Shown piece by piece: positions 44,095 to 51,393 of a DNA stretch of 64,000 nucleotides. The notes under the pieces were generated by a model that searched no databases, was not told the origin of the DNA, and saw nothing but the letters and a program-made list of their open reading frames with translations. The translations under genes were made by a program, and so were the position numbers. The stretch comes from Streptomyces sp. Je 1-332 (GTDB taxonomy: Bacteria; Actinomycetota; Actinomycetes; Streptomycetales; Streptomycetaceae): positions 1,798,001 to 1,862,000 of the forward strand of contig NZ_CP160402.1 of NCBI RefSeq assembly GCF_040730185.1. Direction: 5' to 3'. How positions within the stretch are numbered: position 1 is the first letter of the stretch; each line of letters opens with the position of its first letter.

Positions 44095-45080
44095 AGGCCG
44101 CCATCATCGAGTCCGTCGGCAAGGCTGTCGTCGGCGAGGTGCCCGACCCCACTCCGGGGCCGCGCGAGGTCGTCGTCGAGGTCGCCGCGTGCGGTCTGTG
44201 CGGGACCGATCTGCACATCCTGCAGGGCGAGTTCGCGCCCACGCTGCCGGTGGTGCCGGGGCACGAGTTCGCCGGGGAGGTGGTGGGGCTCGGCCGCGAG
44301 GTCACGGAGCTCGCCGTCGGCGACCGGGTCGCCGTCGACCCCTCGCTCTACTGCTACGAGTGCCGCTACTGCCGCACCGGCCACAACAACCTGTGCGAGC
44401 GCTGGGCCGCGATCGGTGTCACCACGGCGGGCGGCGCCGCCCAGTACGCGGTCGCGCCCGTCGCCAACTGTGTGCGGCTGCCCGAGAACGTGCGCACCCA
44501 GGACGCGGCCCTCATCGAGCCGCTGTCCTGCGCGGTGCGCGGCTACGACGTGCTCCGCGCCCGGCTGGGCGCCCACGTCCTGATCTACGGCTCCGGGACG
44601 ATGGGCCTGATGATGCTGGAGCTCGCCAAGCGGACGGGGGCGGCGAGCGTGGACGTCGTGGACCTCAACGCGGACCGGCTCGCCACGGCGCGGCAGTTGG
44701 GCGTGTCGGGCTCCGCCGCGGGCGCGGACGAGCTCGACCGGCCGCAGGGCTGGGACATCGTGGTCGACGCCACGGGCAACGCGAACGCGATCCAGGACGG
44801 CCTCGGGCGCGTCGCCAAGGCGGGGACGTTCCTGCAGTTCGGGGTGGCCGACTACGCGACGCGGGTCAGCATCGATCCGTACCGCATCTACAACCAGGAG
44901 ATCACCATCACCGGGTCGATGGCGGTGCTGCACAGCTATGAGCGGGCGGCGGAGCTGTTCGCGGGCGGCGTCCTTGACCCGGACGTGTTCATCAGCGACC
45001 GGATGCCGCTGGATGCGTACCCTGCGGCGCTTGACCGGTTCGCCTCCGGAGTCGGCCGGAAGATCGTGGTGGTGCCGTAG
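44091..45080 (+). CDS. zinc-dependent alcohol (polyol) dehydrogenase
   Basis: A 329-residue medium-chain dehydrogenase. Catalytic zinc ligands C37 (CGLCGTDLH), H58 and E59 (GHEFAGEV) are present; structural zinc cysteines are C88, C91, C94 and C102. The NAD-binding turn is in IYGSGTMGLMMLELAKRTGA, followed by VDVVDLN, whose Asp favours NAD. It is coupled to the permease gene (GTGA), so it probably oxidises the imported polyol (sorbitol, xylitol, mannitol or arabitol type). A hairpin repeat ends the operon. Confidence 0.9.
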   Translation: MKAAIIESVGKAVVGEVPDPTPGPREVVVEVAACGLCGTDLHILQGEFAPTLPVVPGHEFAGEVVGLGREVTELAVGDRVAVDPSLYCYECRYCRTGHNNLCERWAAIGVTTAGGAAQYAVAPVANCVRLPENVRTQDAALIEPLSCAVRGYDVLRARLGAHVLIYGSGTMGLMMLELAKRTGAASVDVVDLNADRLATARQLGVSGSAAGADELDRPQGWDIVVDATGNANAIQDGLGRVAKAGTFLQFGVADYATRVSIDPYRIYNQEITITGSMAVLHSYERAAELFAGGVLDPDVFISDRMPLDAYPAALDRFASGVGRKIVVVP

Positions 45081-45098
45081 CGGCGTTCCCTGCGGGGC

Positions 45099-45226
45099 AT
45101 TCCCCGATCCCGCCCCGCTCCTCAAACGCCGGAGGGGCTGAAGGACATGTCCGGACCGGCGGAAGATCTCAGCCCGTCCGGCGTTTGAGGACGAACTCGG
45201 CGAAGCCGGTGATGACGGCGGCCAAG
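45099..45226. terminator. intergenic repeat with long hairpin after polyol dehydrogenase gene
   Basis: ATTCCCCGATCCCGCCCC head, then arms 45118-45141 and 45169-45192 that pair with few mismatches, and GAACTCGGCGAAGCCGGTGA at the end. The loop (about 27 nt) is longer than in the other copies. Confidence 0.7.
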
Positions 45227-45291
45227 GCGCCCCCGCCAGAAACTTCGGCGGGTAAGGGAACGGCAAAGGCGGGACGTTCGTTACCCCGTGC

Positions 45292-46536
45292 ATGACCGCT
45301 ATGACACCCGGCTCGAACATCCCTCTCTCCGCCACCCGCGTGGCGGTGGACGTCGCCGCTCCGGTGCGGCTCGACGTATCGGGCCTGCTGCTCACCGCCG
45401 ACGGCAAGGTGCGCTCCGACGACGACTTCATCTTCTTCAACCAGCCCTCGGGCCCCGGCGTGACCTACCAGTCGGGTGGCGGCACGACTCCCGACAAGAT
45501 CACGGTGGACACCAGCGCCGTGCCCGCCGGCATCGAGAAGATCGTCGTCACCGCGAGCCCGGACGCGGCGGGCCAGAGCTTCCAGGGCATCGAGCCCACC
45601 GCCACCATCCGCAACGCGGACGACGGCTCCGTCCTCGCCACGTTCACGCCCCCGCAGCTCGGCGGCGAGACCGCCCTGGTGATCGTCGAGGTCTATCTGC
45701 GCAACGGCGCGTGGAAGGCCCGCGCCGTCGGCCAGGGGTACTCGAACGGCCTGGCCGGCATCGCGACGGACTTCGGTGTCTCGGTCGAGGAGCCCGCGGC
45801 CCCGGCCGCTCCGGCCGCCGCCGCGCCCGCCGCCCCGATGGCGCCGCCGTCCGGCGCCCCGGTCCAGGGCCCGCCCCCGCCGGTCGCGGACCCGCGTCTC
45901 GCGGCGCCGGCCGCCCCCGCCGCTCCCCCGGCCCCCGCCGCCCCCGCGCCCGGTGCCGGGAAGATCAACCTGGACAAGGGCCGGGTCAGCCTCCAGAAGA
46001 ACCAGACCGTGTCCCTGGTCAAGGACGGCAAGCCGCTCCTCTCGCAGGTCAAGATGGGCCTGGGCTGGGAGCCGGCGTACGGCGGCAAGGACATCGACCT
46101 GGACGCGTCCGTCATCGCGTACGGCCCGCAGCGCAACCACGTGGACAGCTGCTACTTCGGCAAGCTGTCGATCGTGAACGGCGCGATCAAGCACTCCGGC
46201 GACAACCTCACGGGTGAGGGCGGCGGTGACGACGAGGTGATCGTCGTGGACCTGGGCCGTCTGCCGCAGGACGTGACGGGCCTCGTCTTCACGGTGAACT
46301 CGTTCTCGGGCCAGAAGTTCACGCAGGTCGCCAAGGCGTACTGCCGTCTGCTGGACGCGGCGTCGGGCGAGGAGCTGGTGCGCTTCGACCTCACGAATGC
46401 CGAGGCGCAGACGGGCGTGATGATGGCCAAGCTCATCAGGCAGTTCACGGGCGAGTGGGAAATGACCGCCATGGGTGACTTCGTGAAGTCGCGGACCGTG
46501 CGCGGCATGGTGAAGCCCGCGGCGCAGGCGCTCTAG
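45292..46536 (+). CDS. TerD-family protein, two TerD domains
   Basis: A 414-residue cytoplasmic protein. An N-terminal TerD-like domain (about residues 5-170) and a C-terminal TerD domain (about 225-412; VKMGLGWEPAYGGKDIDLDASV, DEVIVVDLGRLP) are joined by a roughly 50-residue Ala/Pro linker. TerD domains bind calcium through acidic residues such as KDIDLDAS and are linked to tellurite and general stress resistance. ATG 45292 or 45301 is the start. A very strong terminator follows. Confidence 0.9.
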   Translation: MTAMTPGSNIPLSATRVAVDVAAPVRLDVSGLLLTADGKVRSDDDFIFFNQPSGPGVTYQSGGGTTPDKITVDTSAVPAGIEKIVVTASPDAAGQSFQGIEPTATIRNADDGSVLATFTPPQLGGETALVIVEVYLRNGAWKARAVGQGYSNGLAGIATDFGVSVEEPAAPAAPAAAAPAAPMAPPSGAPVQGPPPPVADPRLAAPAAPAAPPAPAAPAPGAGKINLDKGRVSLQKNQTVSLVKDGKPLLSQVKMGLGWEPAYGGKDIDLDASVIAYGPQRNHVDSCYFGKLSIVNGAIKHSGDNLTGEGGGDDEVIVVDLGRLPQDVTGLVFTVNSFSGQKFTQVAKAYCRLLDAASGEELVRFDLTNAEAQTGVMMAKLIRQFTGEWEMTAMGDFVKSRTVRGMVKPAAQAL

Positions 46537-46554
46537 CTGCGGCGGGCATGTGCA

Positions 46555-46596
46555 GGGGCGGCCGTCGGGAGGGTTCCTCCCGACGGCCGCCCCTTT
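46555..46596. terminator. strong hairpin terminator after terD-like gene
   Basis: Perfect 18-bp stem (arms 46555-46572 and 46576-46593) with a GTT loop, followed by TTT. It lies between convergent genes. Confidence 0.88.
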
Positions 46597-46616
46597 GGCG
46601 TACGCAGGTCAGCGGG

Positions 46617-46844
46617 TCAGAGCTTGGCCAGCTTGGGATACGGGCTCAGGAACCTTCCCTGGCGGCCTGCGAAGTCGATGACCACTGCTTCCTCGCCTTC
46701 GACTCCGACGATCCGTCCGAGTCCGTACTGATCGTGGGAGACCCGGTCGCCCACGGCGAACTGCTCGATGGGCGGTGCGGGCGGCGGCGGAACGTTAAAG
46801 GGGCTGTTCGGCAGGTGGCGTCGGGTACCGGGGGGCCTCGTCAT
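46617..46844 (-). CDS. small CarD/Tudor-like domain protein
   Basis: A 75-residue protein: a Pro-rich N terminus followed by FAVGDRVSHDQYGLGRIVGVEG and VVIDFAGRQGRFLSPYPKL. The second half resembles the Tudor-like module found in CarD, Mfd and at the C terminus of UvrD-type helicases (GDRVxHxxxGxGxV), which contacts RNA polymerase or DNA. It is a stand-alone small protein; function unknown, nucleic-acid-related by fold. Confidence 0.75.
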   Translation of the reverse strand: MTRPPGTRRHLPNSPFNVPPPPAPPIEQFAVGDRVSHDQYGLGRIVGVEGEEAVVIDFAGRQGRFLSPYPKLAKL

Positions 46845-47009
46845 GTTCTGAGTATGCGCCCTCCGGACCCCGGCGCACCATGCTCCGAGCTCACACGGTC
46901 CTCACATCGGCATCAAACCGACACACAAATTCCCCTTCCCCGTAGCGTTACGTAGTTACCCCGTTGCACCGAGCGCACATGTGTGCCCAGAGGCCTCGAT
47001 GGGCCCCGC

Positions 47010-48032
47010 TCAGAACAGAGCGCTGTAGGCGTTCAGGGCGGGCTGCCCGCCGAGGTGGGCGTACAGGACGGTCGCGTCGCGCGCGATCTCGCCCCGGTCC
47101 ACCAGGTCGATCATCCCGGCCATCGACTTCCCCTCGTAGACCGGGTCGGTCACCATGCCCTCCGTGCGGGCGGCGAGCCGCATCGCGTCGAGGGTCGCCT
47201 CATCGGGGAGTCCGTAGGTGCCCGCGTGATAGCGCGCGTCCAGCTCGATGTCGGCGTCCTCGACCGCTGCCTGGACGCCGATGAGTTCCGCCGTCCCGCG
47301 GGTGATCCTGGCGATCTGCTCGCGGGTGCGGCCGGGGTCGGCGGAGGCGTCGATGCCGAGGACGCGGCGCGGGCGGGCGCCCTCCTCCGTGAGCGCGGCG
47401 AATCCGGCGATCATGCCGGCCTGCGTGGACCCGGTCACCGAGCAGACCACGACGGTGTCGAAGAAGACCCCCAGCTCCTGTTCCTGCTCGGCCACTTCGT
47501 ACGCCCAGCCCGCGAAGCCGAGACCGCCGAGACGGTGCTCGGAGCAGCCCGCCGGGATGGCGTACGGCCTGCCGCCCGCCTCCTCGACCTCGCGCACCGC
47601 CTGCTCCCAGCTCTCCTTGACGCCGATGTCGAATCCGGCGCGTACGAGGCGTACGTCGGCGCCCGCGAGCCTGCTGATGAGGATGTTGCCGACCTTGTCG
47701 TAGACGGAGTCGGGCCAGTCGACCCAGCTCTCCTGGATCAGCACGCACTTGAGGCCCGCGCGGGCGGCCACGGCCGCGACCTGGCGGGTGTGGTTGGACT
47801 GGACACCGCCGATCGACACGAGGGTGTCGCAGCCCTGGGCGAGGGCGTCGGCGACCAGGTACTCCAGCTTGCGGGTCTTGTTGCCGCCGTACGCGATGCC
47901 GGAGTTGCAGTCCTCCCGCTTGGCCCAGAGCGTCGCGCCGCCGAGGTGGTGGGTGAGGCGGTCCAGGGGGTGGACGGGCGAGGGGCCGAAGAGGAGGGGG
48001 TAGCGGGCGTAGGAGTCGAGCGGCGCGGACAT
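47010..48032 (-). CDS. acdS: 1-aminocyclopropane-1-carboxylate deaminase
   Basis: PLP enzyme that splits ACC, the plant ethylene precursor, into 2-oxobutyrate and ammonia. The 340-residue protein has PLP lysine K52 ([10 protein letters not shown]), Y299-E300 in [11 protein letters not shown], and L327 in LYAHLGG. The Glu and Leu are the residues that separate true ACC deaminases from D-cysteine desulfhydrases (position numbers five higher than the Pseudomonas enzyme). Good ribosome site CCGGAGG. It follows a GntR regulator gene by 45 bp, with a tandem CCCTGAAGC repeat in the gap. Confidence 0.9.
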   Translation of the reverse strand: MSAPLDSYARYPLLFGPSPVHPLDRLTHHLGGATLWAKREDCNSGIAYGGNKTRKLEYLVADALAQGCDTLVSIGGVQSNHTRQVAAVAARAGLKCVLIQESWVDWPDSVYDKVGNILISRLAGADVRLVRAGFDIGVKESWEQAVREVEEAGGRPYAIPAGCSEHRLGGLGFAGWAYEVAEQEQELGVFFDTVVVCSVTGSTQAGMIAGFAALTEEGARPRRVLGIDASADPGRTREQIARITRGTAELIGVQAAVEDADIELDARYHAGTYGLPDEATLDAMRLAARTEGMVTDPVYEGKSMAGMIDLVDRGEIARDATVLYAHLGGQPALNAYSALF

Positions 48033-48077
48033 GGCGGGCCTCCGGAAGGTTCGGGGACTTCAGGGGCTTCAGGGGCT

Positions 48078-48722
48078 TCAGGGGTGGGCGAGCTCTTCCA
48101 GGACGCGCCAGATCTCCGTGGTGGCGGCCATCGCCGCTTCCGGGTCGCCGTCCGCGCACGCGTCGATGAGTCGCTCGTGCAGTTCGGCGGATCCGCAGGT
48201 CACGCCCTCGCCGAAGCGCTGCCTCTCCAGGCGGCGGATGAGGGGGGTGTAGCGGGCGATGGTGGCCGCGGCCGCGCTGTTGCCGCAGGCCTCGACGAGG
48301 ACGCCGTGCAGGTCGTCGTCGGCGCGCAGGGCGCCCTCCACGTCGCCGGACGCGACGGCCGCCGCGAACCGGCCGTTGGCCTCGCGCATCGCGTAGAGGT
48401 GCGCGGGCTCGAGGCGGGGCACCGCGCCGCGGGCCACGAGTTCGTGCATGGCGCGGACGACGGCCGCCGCGTCCCTGACGTCGGCCGCGTCCAGCGGCGT
48501 CACCCGGGTGTGGCTCTGCGGTTTGCTCTCCAGGAGGCCTTCGTCGACGAGCCGCGCGAACGCCTCGCGGACAGGCGCGCGGGAAAGACCGAGCGAGGCG
48601 GCGAGCTCGGCGTCCCGCACGACACTGCCCGGCGGAAGGTCACCGTCGACGATGGCGTCACGGATCGATGCGTACGCCTGGTCCCTGAGCAGGGTGCGGC
48701 GCACCGGTTGCATGGTTCCCAT
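48078..48722 (-). CDS. GntR family regulator (FCD domain)
   Basis: A 214-residue regulator. N-terminal winged helix with the helix-turn-helix DAELAASLGLSRAPVREAFARLVDEGLL. The C-terminal FCD domain has the metal/ligand histidines in DDDLHGVLVEACGN and in ELHERLIDACADGD. It lies directly upstream of acdS on the same strand and probably controls it. A promoter TTGCCC-18 bp-TAACAT precedes it, with the start about six bases from the ATG. Confidence 0.88.
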   Translation of the reverse strand: MGTMQPVRRTLLRDQAYASIRDAIVDGDLPPGSVVRDAELAASLGLSRAPVREAFARLVDEGLLESKPQSHTRVTPLDAADVRDAAAVVRAMHELVARGAVPRLEPAHLYAMREANGRFAAAVASGDVEGALRADDDLHGVLVEACGNSAAAATIARYTPLIRRLERQRFGEGVTCGSAELHERLIDACADGDPEAAMAATTEIWRVLEELAHP

Positions 48723-48783
48723 GCACTGAAATGTTAGATGTCAACTCCCGGCGTGGGCAAGGGAATCGACACTTGTGCGGGAG

Positions 48784-50265
48784 CTAGCCGCGCTGCCTGC
48801 GCCACGGCCCCGTGATCGCCAGCATGATGCCGGGGCTCTGGATGTTGGCGTAGAGCGTCTTGCCGTCGGGCGAGAACGTGACGCCGGTGAACTCGCTGTA
48901 CGAGGGCTTCTCGGGGGTGCCCGCGTTCAGTTCGTTGCGTGCGATCGGGTACGTGCGCCCGCGCTCGGTCGCCCCGAAGAGGTGCTGGATGCCGTTGCCG
49001 TCCTCGGCGATGACGAGGCCGCCGTACGGGGAGACGGTGATGTTGTCCGGGCTGTCGAAGGCGCCTTCCTGGGTGGGGCCTCCCCTGCTCGAACGAAGTT
49101 GAGAGCTTGGGGAAGGGTCCTGGTTGACGCCGAGGAGGACCTTCAGGGTCAGGGTGCGGCGGGCCGGGTGGTAGAACCACACCTGGCCGTCGTGCTGGAC
49201 CGGGCTCTCGTCGCGGGCGTACGAGGCGACGATGTAGGCGCCGCCGTCGCCCCACCACATGCCTTCGAGCTTGCGGGCACGCGTGATGTCGCCGTCGTCG
49301 AACTGCTCGCGCACCGGGACCGTGCGGGCGTCGCGGTCCGGTACCTCCACCCAGTCCACGCCGTACACGGTGCCGATCTTGGTGGCGCGGGACAGGTCGT
49401 CGACGAAGCGGCCGCCGGAGTCGTAGCACTTGGGCGCCTTCAGGACGCCCGCGTCGTCGGCGAGGGCGCGGAGCTTGCCGCGGCCGTGCTCGAAGCCGTG
49501 CGGCGGGGTCCAGCGGTAGATCAGGCCGTTGGGCTCGTCGGCGTCCTCGGTGAGGTAGAGGTGCCCGCTCTTGGGGTCGACGACGACGGCCTCGTGGGCG
49601 TAGCGGCCGAGGGCCTTGATCGGCTTGGGCGCGCGGTTGGCACGCCGGTCGTAGGGGTCGACCTCGAAGACGTAGCCGTGGTCCTTGGTCATGCCGTTCT
49701 CGCCGGCCTTGTCCTCGGTCTCCTCGCAGGTCAGCCAGGTTCCCCAGGGGGTCGAGCCGCCGGCGCAGTTGGTGGCGGTGCCCGCGATGCCGACCCACTC
49801 GGCCACGTGCCCGTCGCGGCGGACCTCGACGACGGTGCAGCCGCCGGACGCGGCCGGGTCGTAGACGAGCCCGTCGGTCAGCGGGACCGGGTGGTCCCAC
49901 TTGGAGCGGGGGCCGCTCAGCTCGTGGTTGTTGACGAGCAGCGTCACGCCGCGCGGGCCCTCGAAGGTGGCCGTGCCGTCGTGGTTCGACGGCGTGAACT
50001 CGCCGGTCTCCAGCTTCGTCCTGCCGCTGTGGGTGAGGACGCGGTACGAGAATCCGGCGGGCAGCGCGAGCAGGCCGTCCGGGTCGGGGACGAGGGGCCC
50101 GTAGCCGGGGGCGCCGCCGCCGAGCGGGTCGGCCCCGCCCTCCGTCGTCTCCTCGGCCGCGAGCGCGCCGGGTGCGGTGGCGAGCGCGCCGACGCTGCCG
50201 GCCAGCGCGACCCCCGCGCCGGTGATCGCGGAGCGTCTGGCGAAGTCCCTGCGGGTGAGCGACAT
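48784..50265 (-). CDS. phoX: PhoX-type alkaline phosphatase (DUF839), Tat-exported
   Basis: A 493-residue exported phosphatase of the calcium/iron PhoX family, which releases phosphate from organic esters. Tat signal: RRDF at residues 5-8 followed by a hydrophobic segment ending ALAAE. Family blocks: LLVNNHELSGPRSKW, GGSTPWGTWLTCEETEDKAG, HEAVVVDPKSGHLYLTED, GMWWGDGGAYIVAS and SPDNITVSPYGGLVIAEDGN. About 16 residues near 383-398 (SPSSQLRSSRGGPTQ) are encoded by an inserted intergenic-type hairpin repeat. A PHO-box-like sequence lies upstream. Confidence 0.88.
   Translation of the reverse strand: MSLTRRDFARRSAITGAGVALAGSVGALATAPGALAAEETTEGGADPLGGGAPGYGPLVPDPDGLLALPAGFSYRVLTHSGRTKLETGEFTPSNHDGTATFEGPRGVTLLVNNHELSGPRSKWDHPVPLTDGLVYDPAASGGCTVVEVRRDGHVAEWVGIAGTATNCAGGSTPWGTWLTCEETEDKAGENGMTKDHGYVFEVDPYDRRANRAPKPIKALGRYAHEAVVVDPKSGHLYLTEDADEPNGLIYRWTPPHGFEHGRGKLRALADDAGVLKAPKCYDSGGRFVDDLSRATKIGTVYGVDWVEVPDRDARTVPVREQFDDGDITRARKLEGMWWGDGGAYIVASYARDESPVQHDGQVWFYHPARRTLTLKVLLGVNQDPSPSSQLRSSRGGPTQEGAFDSPDNITVSPYGGLVIAEDGNGIQHLFGATERGRTYPIARNELNAGTPEKPSYSEFTGVTFSPDGKTLYANIQSPGIMLAITGPWRRQRG
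49071..49117 (-). repeat. intergenic-type hairpin repeat inside phoX
   Basis: On the coding strand it reads TTCCCCAAGCTCTCAAC then TTCGTTCGAGCAGGGGA, forming a CCCC..GCTC / GAGC..GGGG stem. I recall this hairpin as a common intergenic sequence in streptomycetes. Here it is read in frame through phoX. Confidence 0.65.
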
Positions 50266-50411
50266 GATGTCTCCTGAGGCGCGTACGAAGCGGGCTACGG
50301 GCTAACTGTGTACGTGCTGCGACGGCCGGCCTGCGCGTTTTCGGACACTTCCTGCGTATTTCCGGATAGGTCCAGTCTCGGCCGGGCTGCTGTCGGCGTC
50401 ACGTTCTCGCT

Positions 50412-50433
50412 CGCGTATAAACGGCGGTTGAAC
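50412..50433 (-). promoter_or_regulatory. possible PHO box upstream of phoX
   Basis: Read on the minus strand, two adjacent 11-mers, GTTCAACCGCC and GTTTATACGCG, resemble the GTTCACC-type direct repeats bound by PhoP in streptomycetes. The second unit is a weak match. The TATAAA within it could be the -10 of the divergent SDR gene. Confidence 0.35.
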
Positions 50434-50461
50434 GCCGTCCGACGTCAAGGGGCCACCTTCC

Positions 50462-51229
50462 ATGAACCTGCCTGCCGCCCACCGCCGTGTCCTGATCAGC
50501 GGAGCCTCCCGCGGTCTGGGCAGAGCCCTCGCGCAGGCCTTCGCCACGAACGGCGACCGTGTCGCCGTGCACTACGGCTCACGCGAGGAGGAGGCACGCG
50601 CGACGCTCGCCTCGCTCGCGGGCGAGGGCCACGTCCTGGTGGGCGGGGATCTGTCGGAGCCGGCGGGCGCGGCGGACGTCGCCCGGCGGGCCACCGAGGC
50701 GCTCGGCGGCCTCGACGTCCTGGTGAACAACGCCGCCGTGAACCTGCCGCACCCCCTCGCCGACACCTCGTACGAGGACTGGGCGGCCCTGTGGCACCAG
50801 CACGTTTCGGTGAATCTCCTGGCGACGGCGAACCTCAGCCACCTGGCGGCCCGCCGGATGATCGACCAGGGCACGGGTGGCCGCATCGTGAACATCGGTT
50901 CGCGCGGCGCGTTCCGCGGGGAGCCCGACCACCCGGCGTACGGGGCGACCAAGGCGGCCGTGCACGCGCTCGGCCAGTCCCTCGCGGTGTCGCTCGCGCC
51001 GTACGGGATCGCGGTGGCGTCGGTGGCGCCCGGGTTCTTCGGGACGGAGAGGGTCGCGCACCGGCTGAGCGGGGACGAGGGCGCGGCGATCCGCGCGCAG
51101 AGTCCGTTCGGGCGGGCCGGCACGGCGGACGAGATCGCCGCGGCGGTGCTGTGGCTCGCCTCCCCGGTCGCGGAGTGGGCGTCGGGCACGGTGCTCGATC
51201 TCAACGGTGCCTCGCATCTGCGCACCTGA
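50462..51229 (+). CDS. SDR family oxidoreductase
   Basis: A 255-residue classical short-chain dehydrogenase. Cofactor motif VLISGASRGLGRAL, NAG-equivalent LVNNAAVNLP, catalytic Ser in NIGSRGAFRG and YxxxK in HPAYGATKAAVHAL, and the C-terminal GTVLDLNGASHLRT. Substrate not deducible; resembles 3-oxoacyl-ACP reductase-like SDRs. ATG 50462 follows AAGGGG. Confidence 0.86.
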   Translation: MNLPAAHRRVLISGASRGLGRALAQAFATNGDRVAVHYGSREEEARATLASLAGEGHVLVGGDLSEPAGAADVARRATEALGGLDVLVNNAAVNLPHPLADTSYEDWAALWHQHVSVNLLATANLSHLAARRMIDQGTGGRIVNIGSRGAFRGEPDHPAYGATKAAVHALGQSLAVSLAPYGIAVASVAPGFFGTERVAHRLSGDEGAAIRAQSPFGRAGTADEIAAAVLWLASPVAEWASGTVLDLNGASHLRT

Positions 51230-51348
51230 GCGGGAAGTCGCCGGGGCAGACGTGATCGTCGTGTCCGTGACCCGCGAGGTGCTCCGTGACTTCCTGGGCC
51301 CTCGGACGACGTCGGCCAACGCCACGTCGGCTCTGAGCCGAACGGGCA

Positions 51349-51388
51349 CGAAGCCGGGCGGGCCGGTATCCCGGCCCGACCGGCTTCG
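51349..51388. terminator. hairpin between SDR and unknown acidic protein gene
   Basis: CGAAGCCGG-G-CGGGCCGG / CCGGCCCG-A-CCGGCTTCG around a TATC loop: 17 paired bases with one mismatch, between convergent stops. Confidence 0.75.
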
Positions 51389-51393
51389 GCGCG

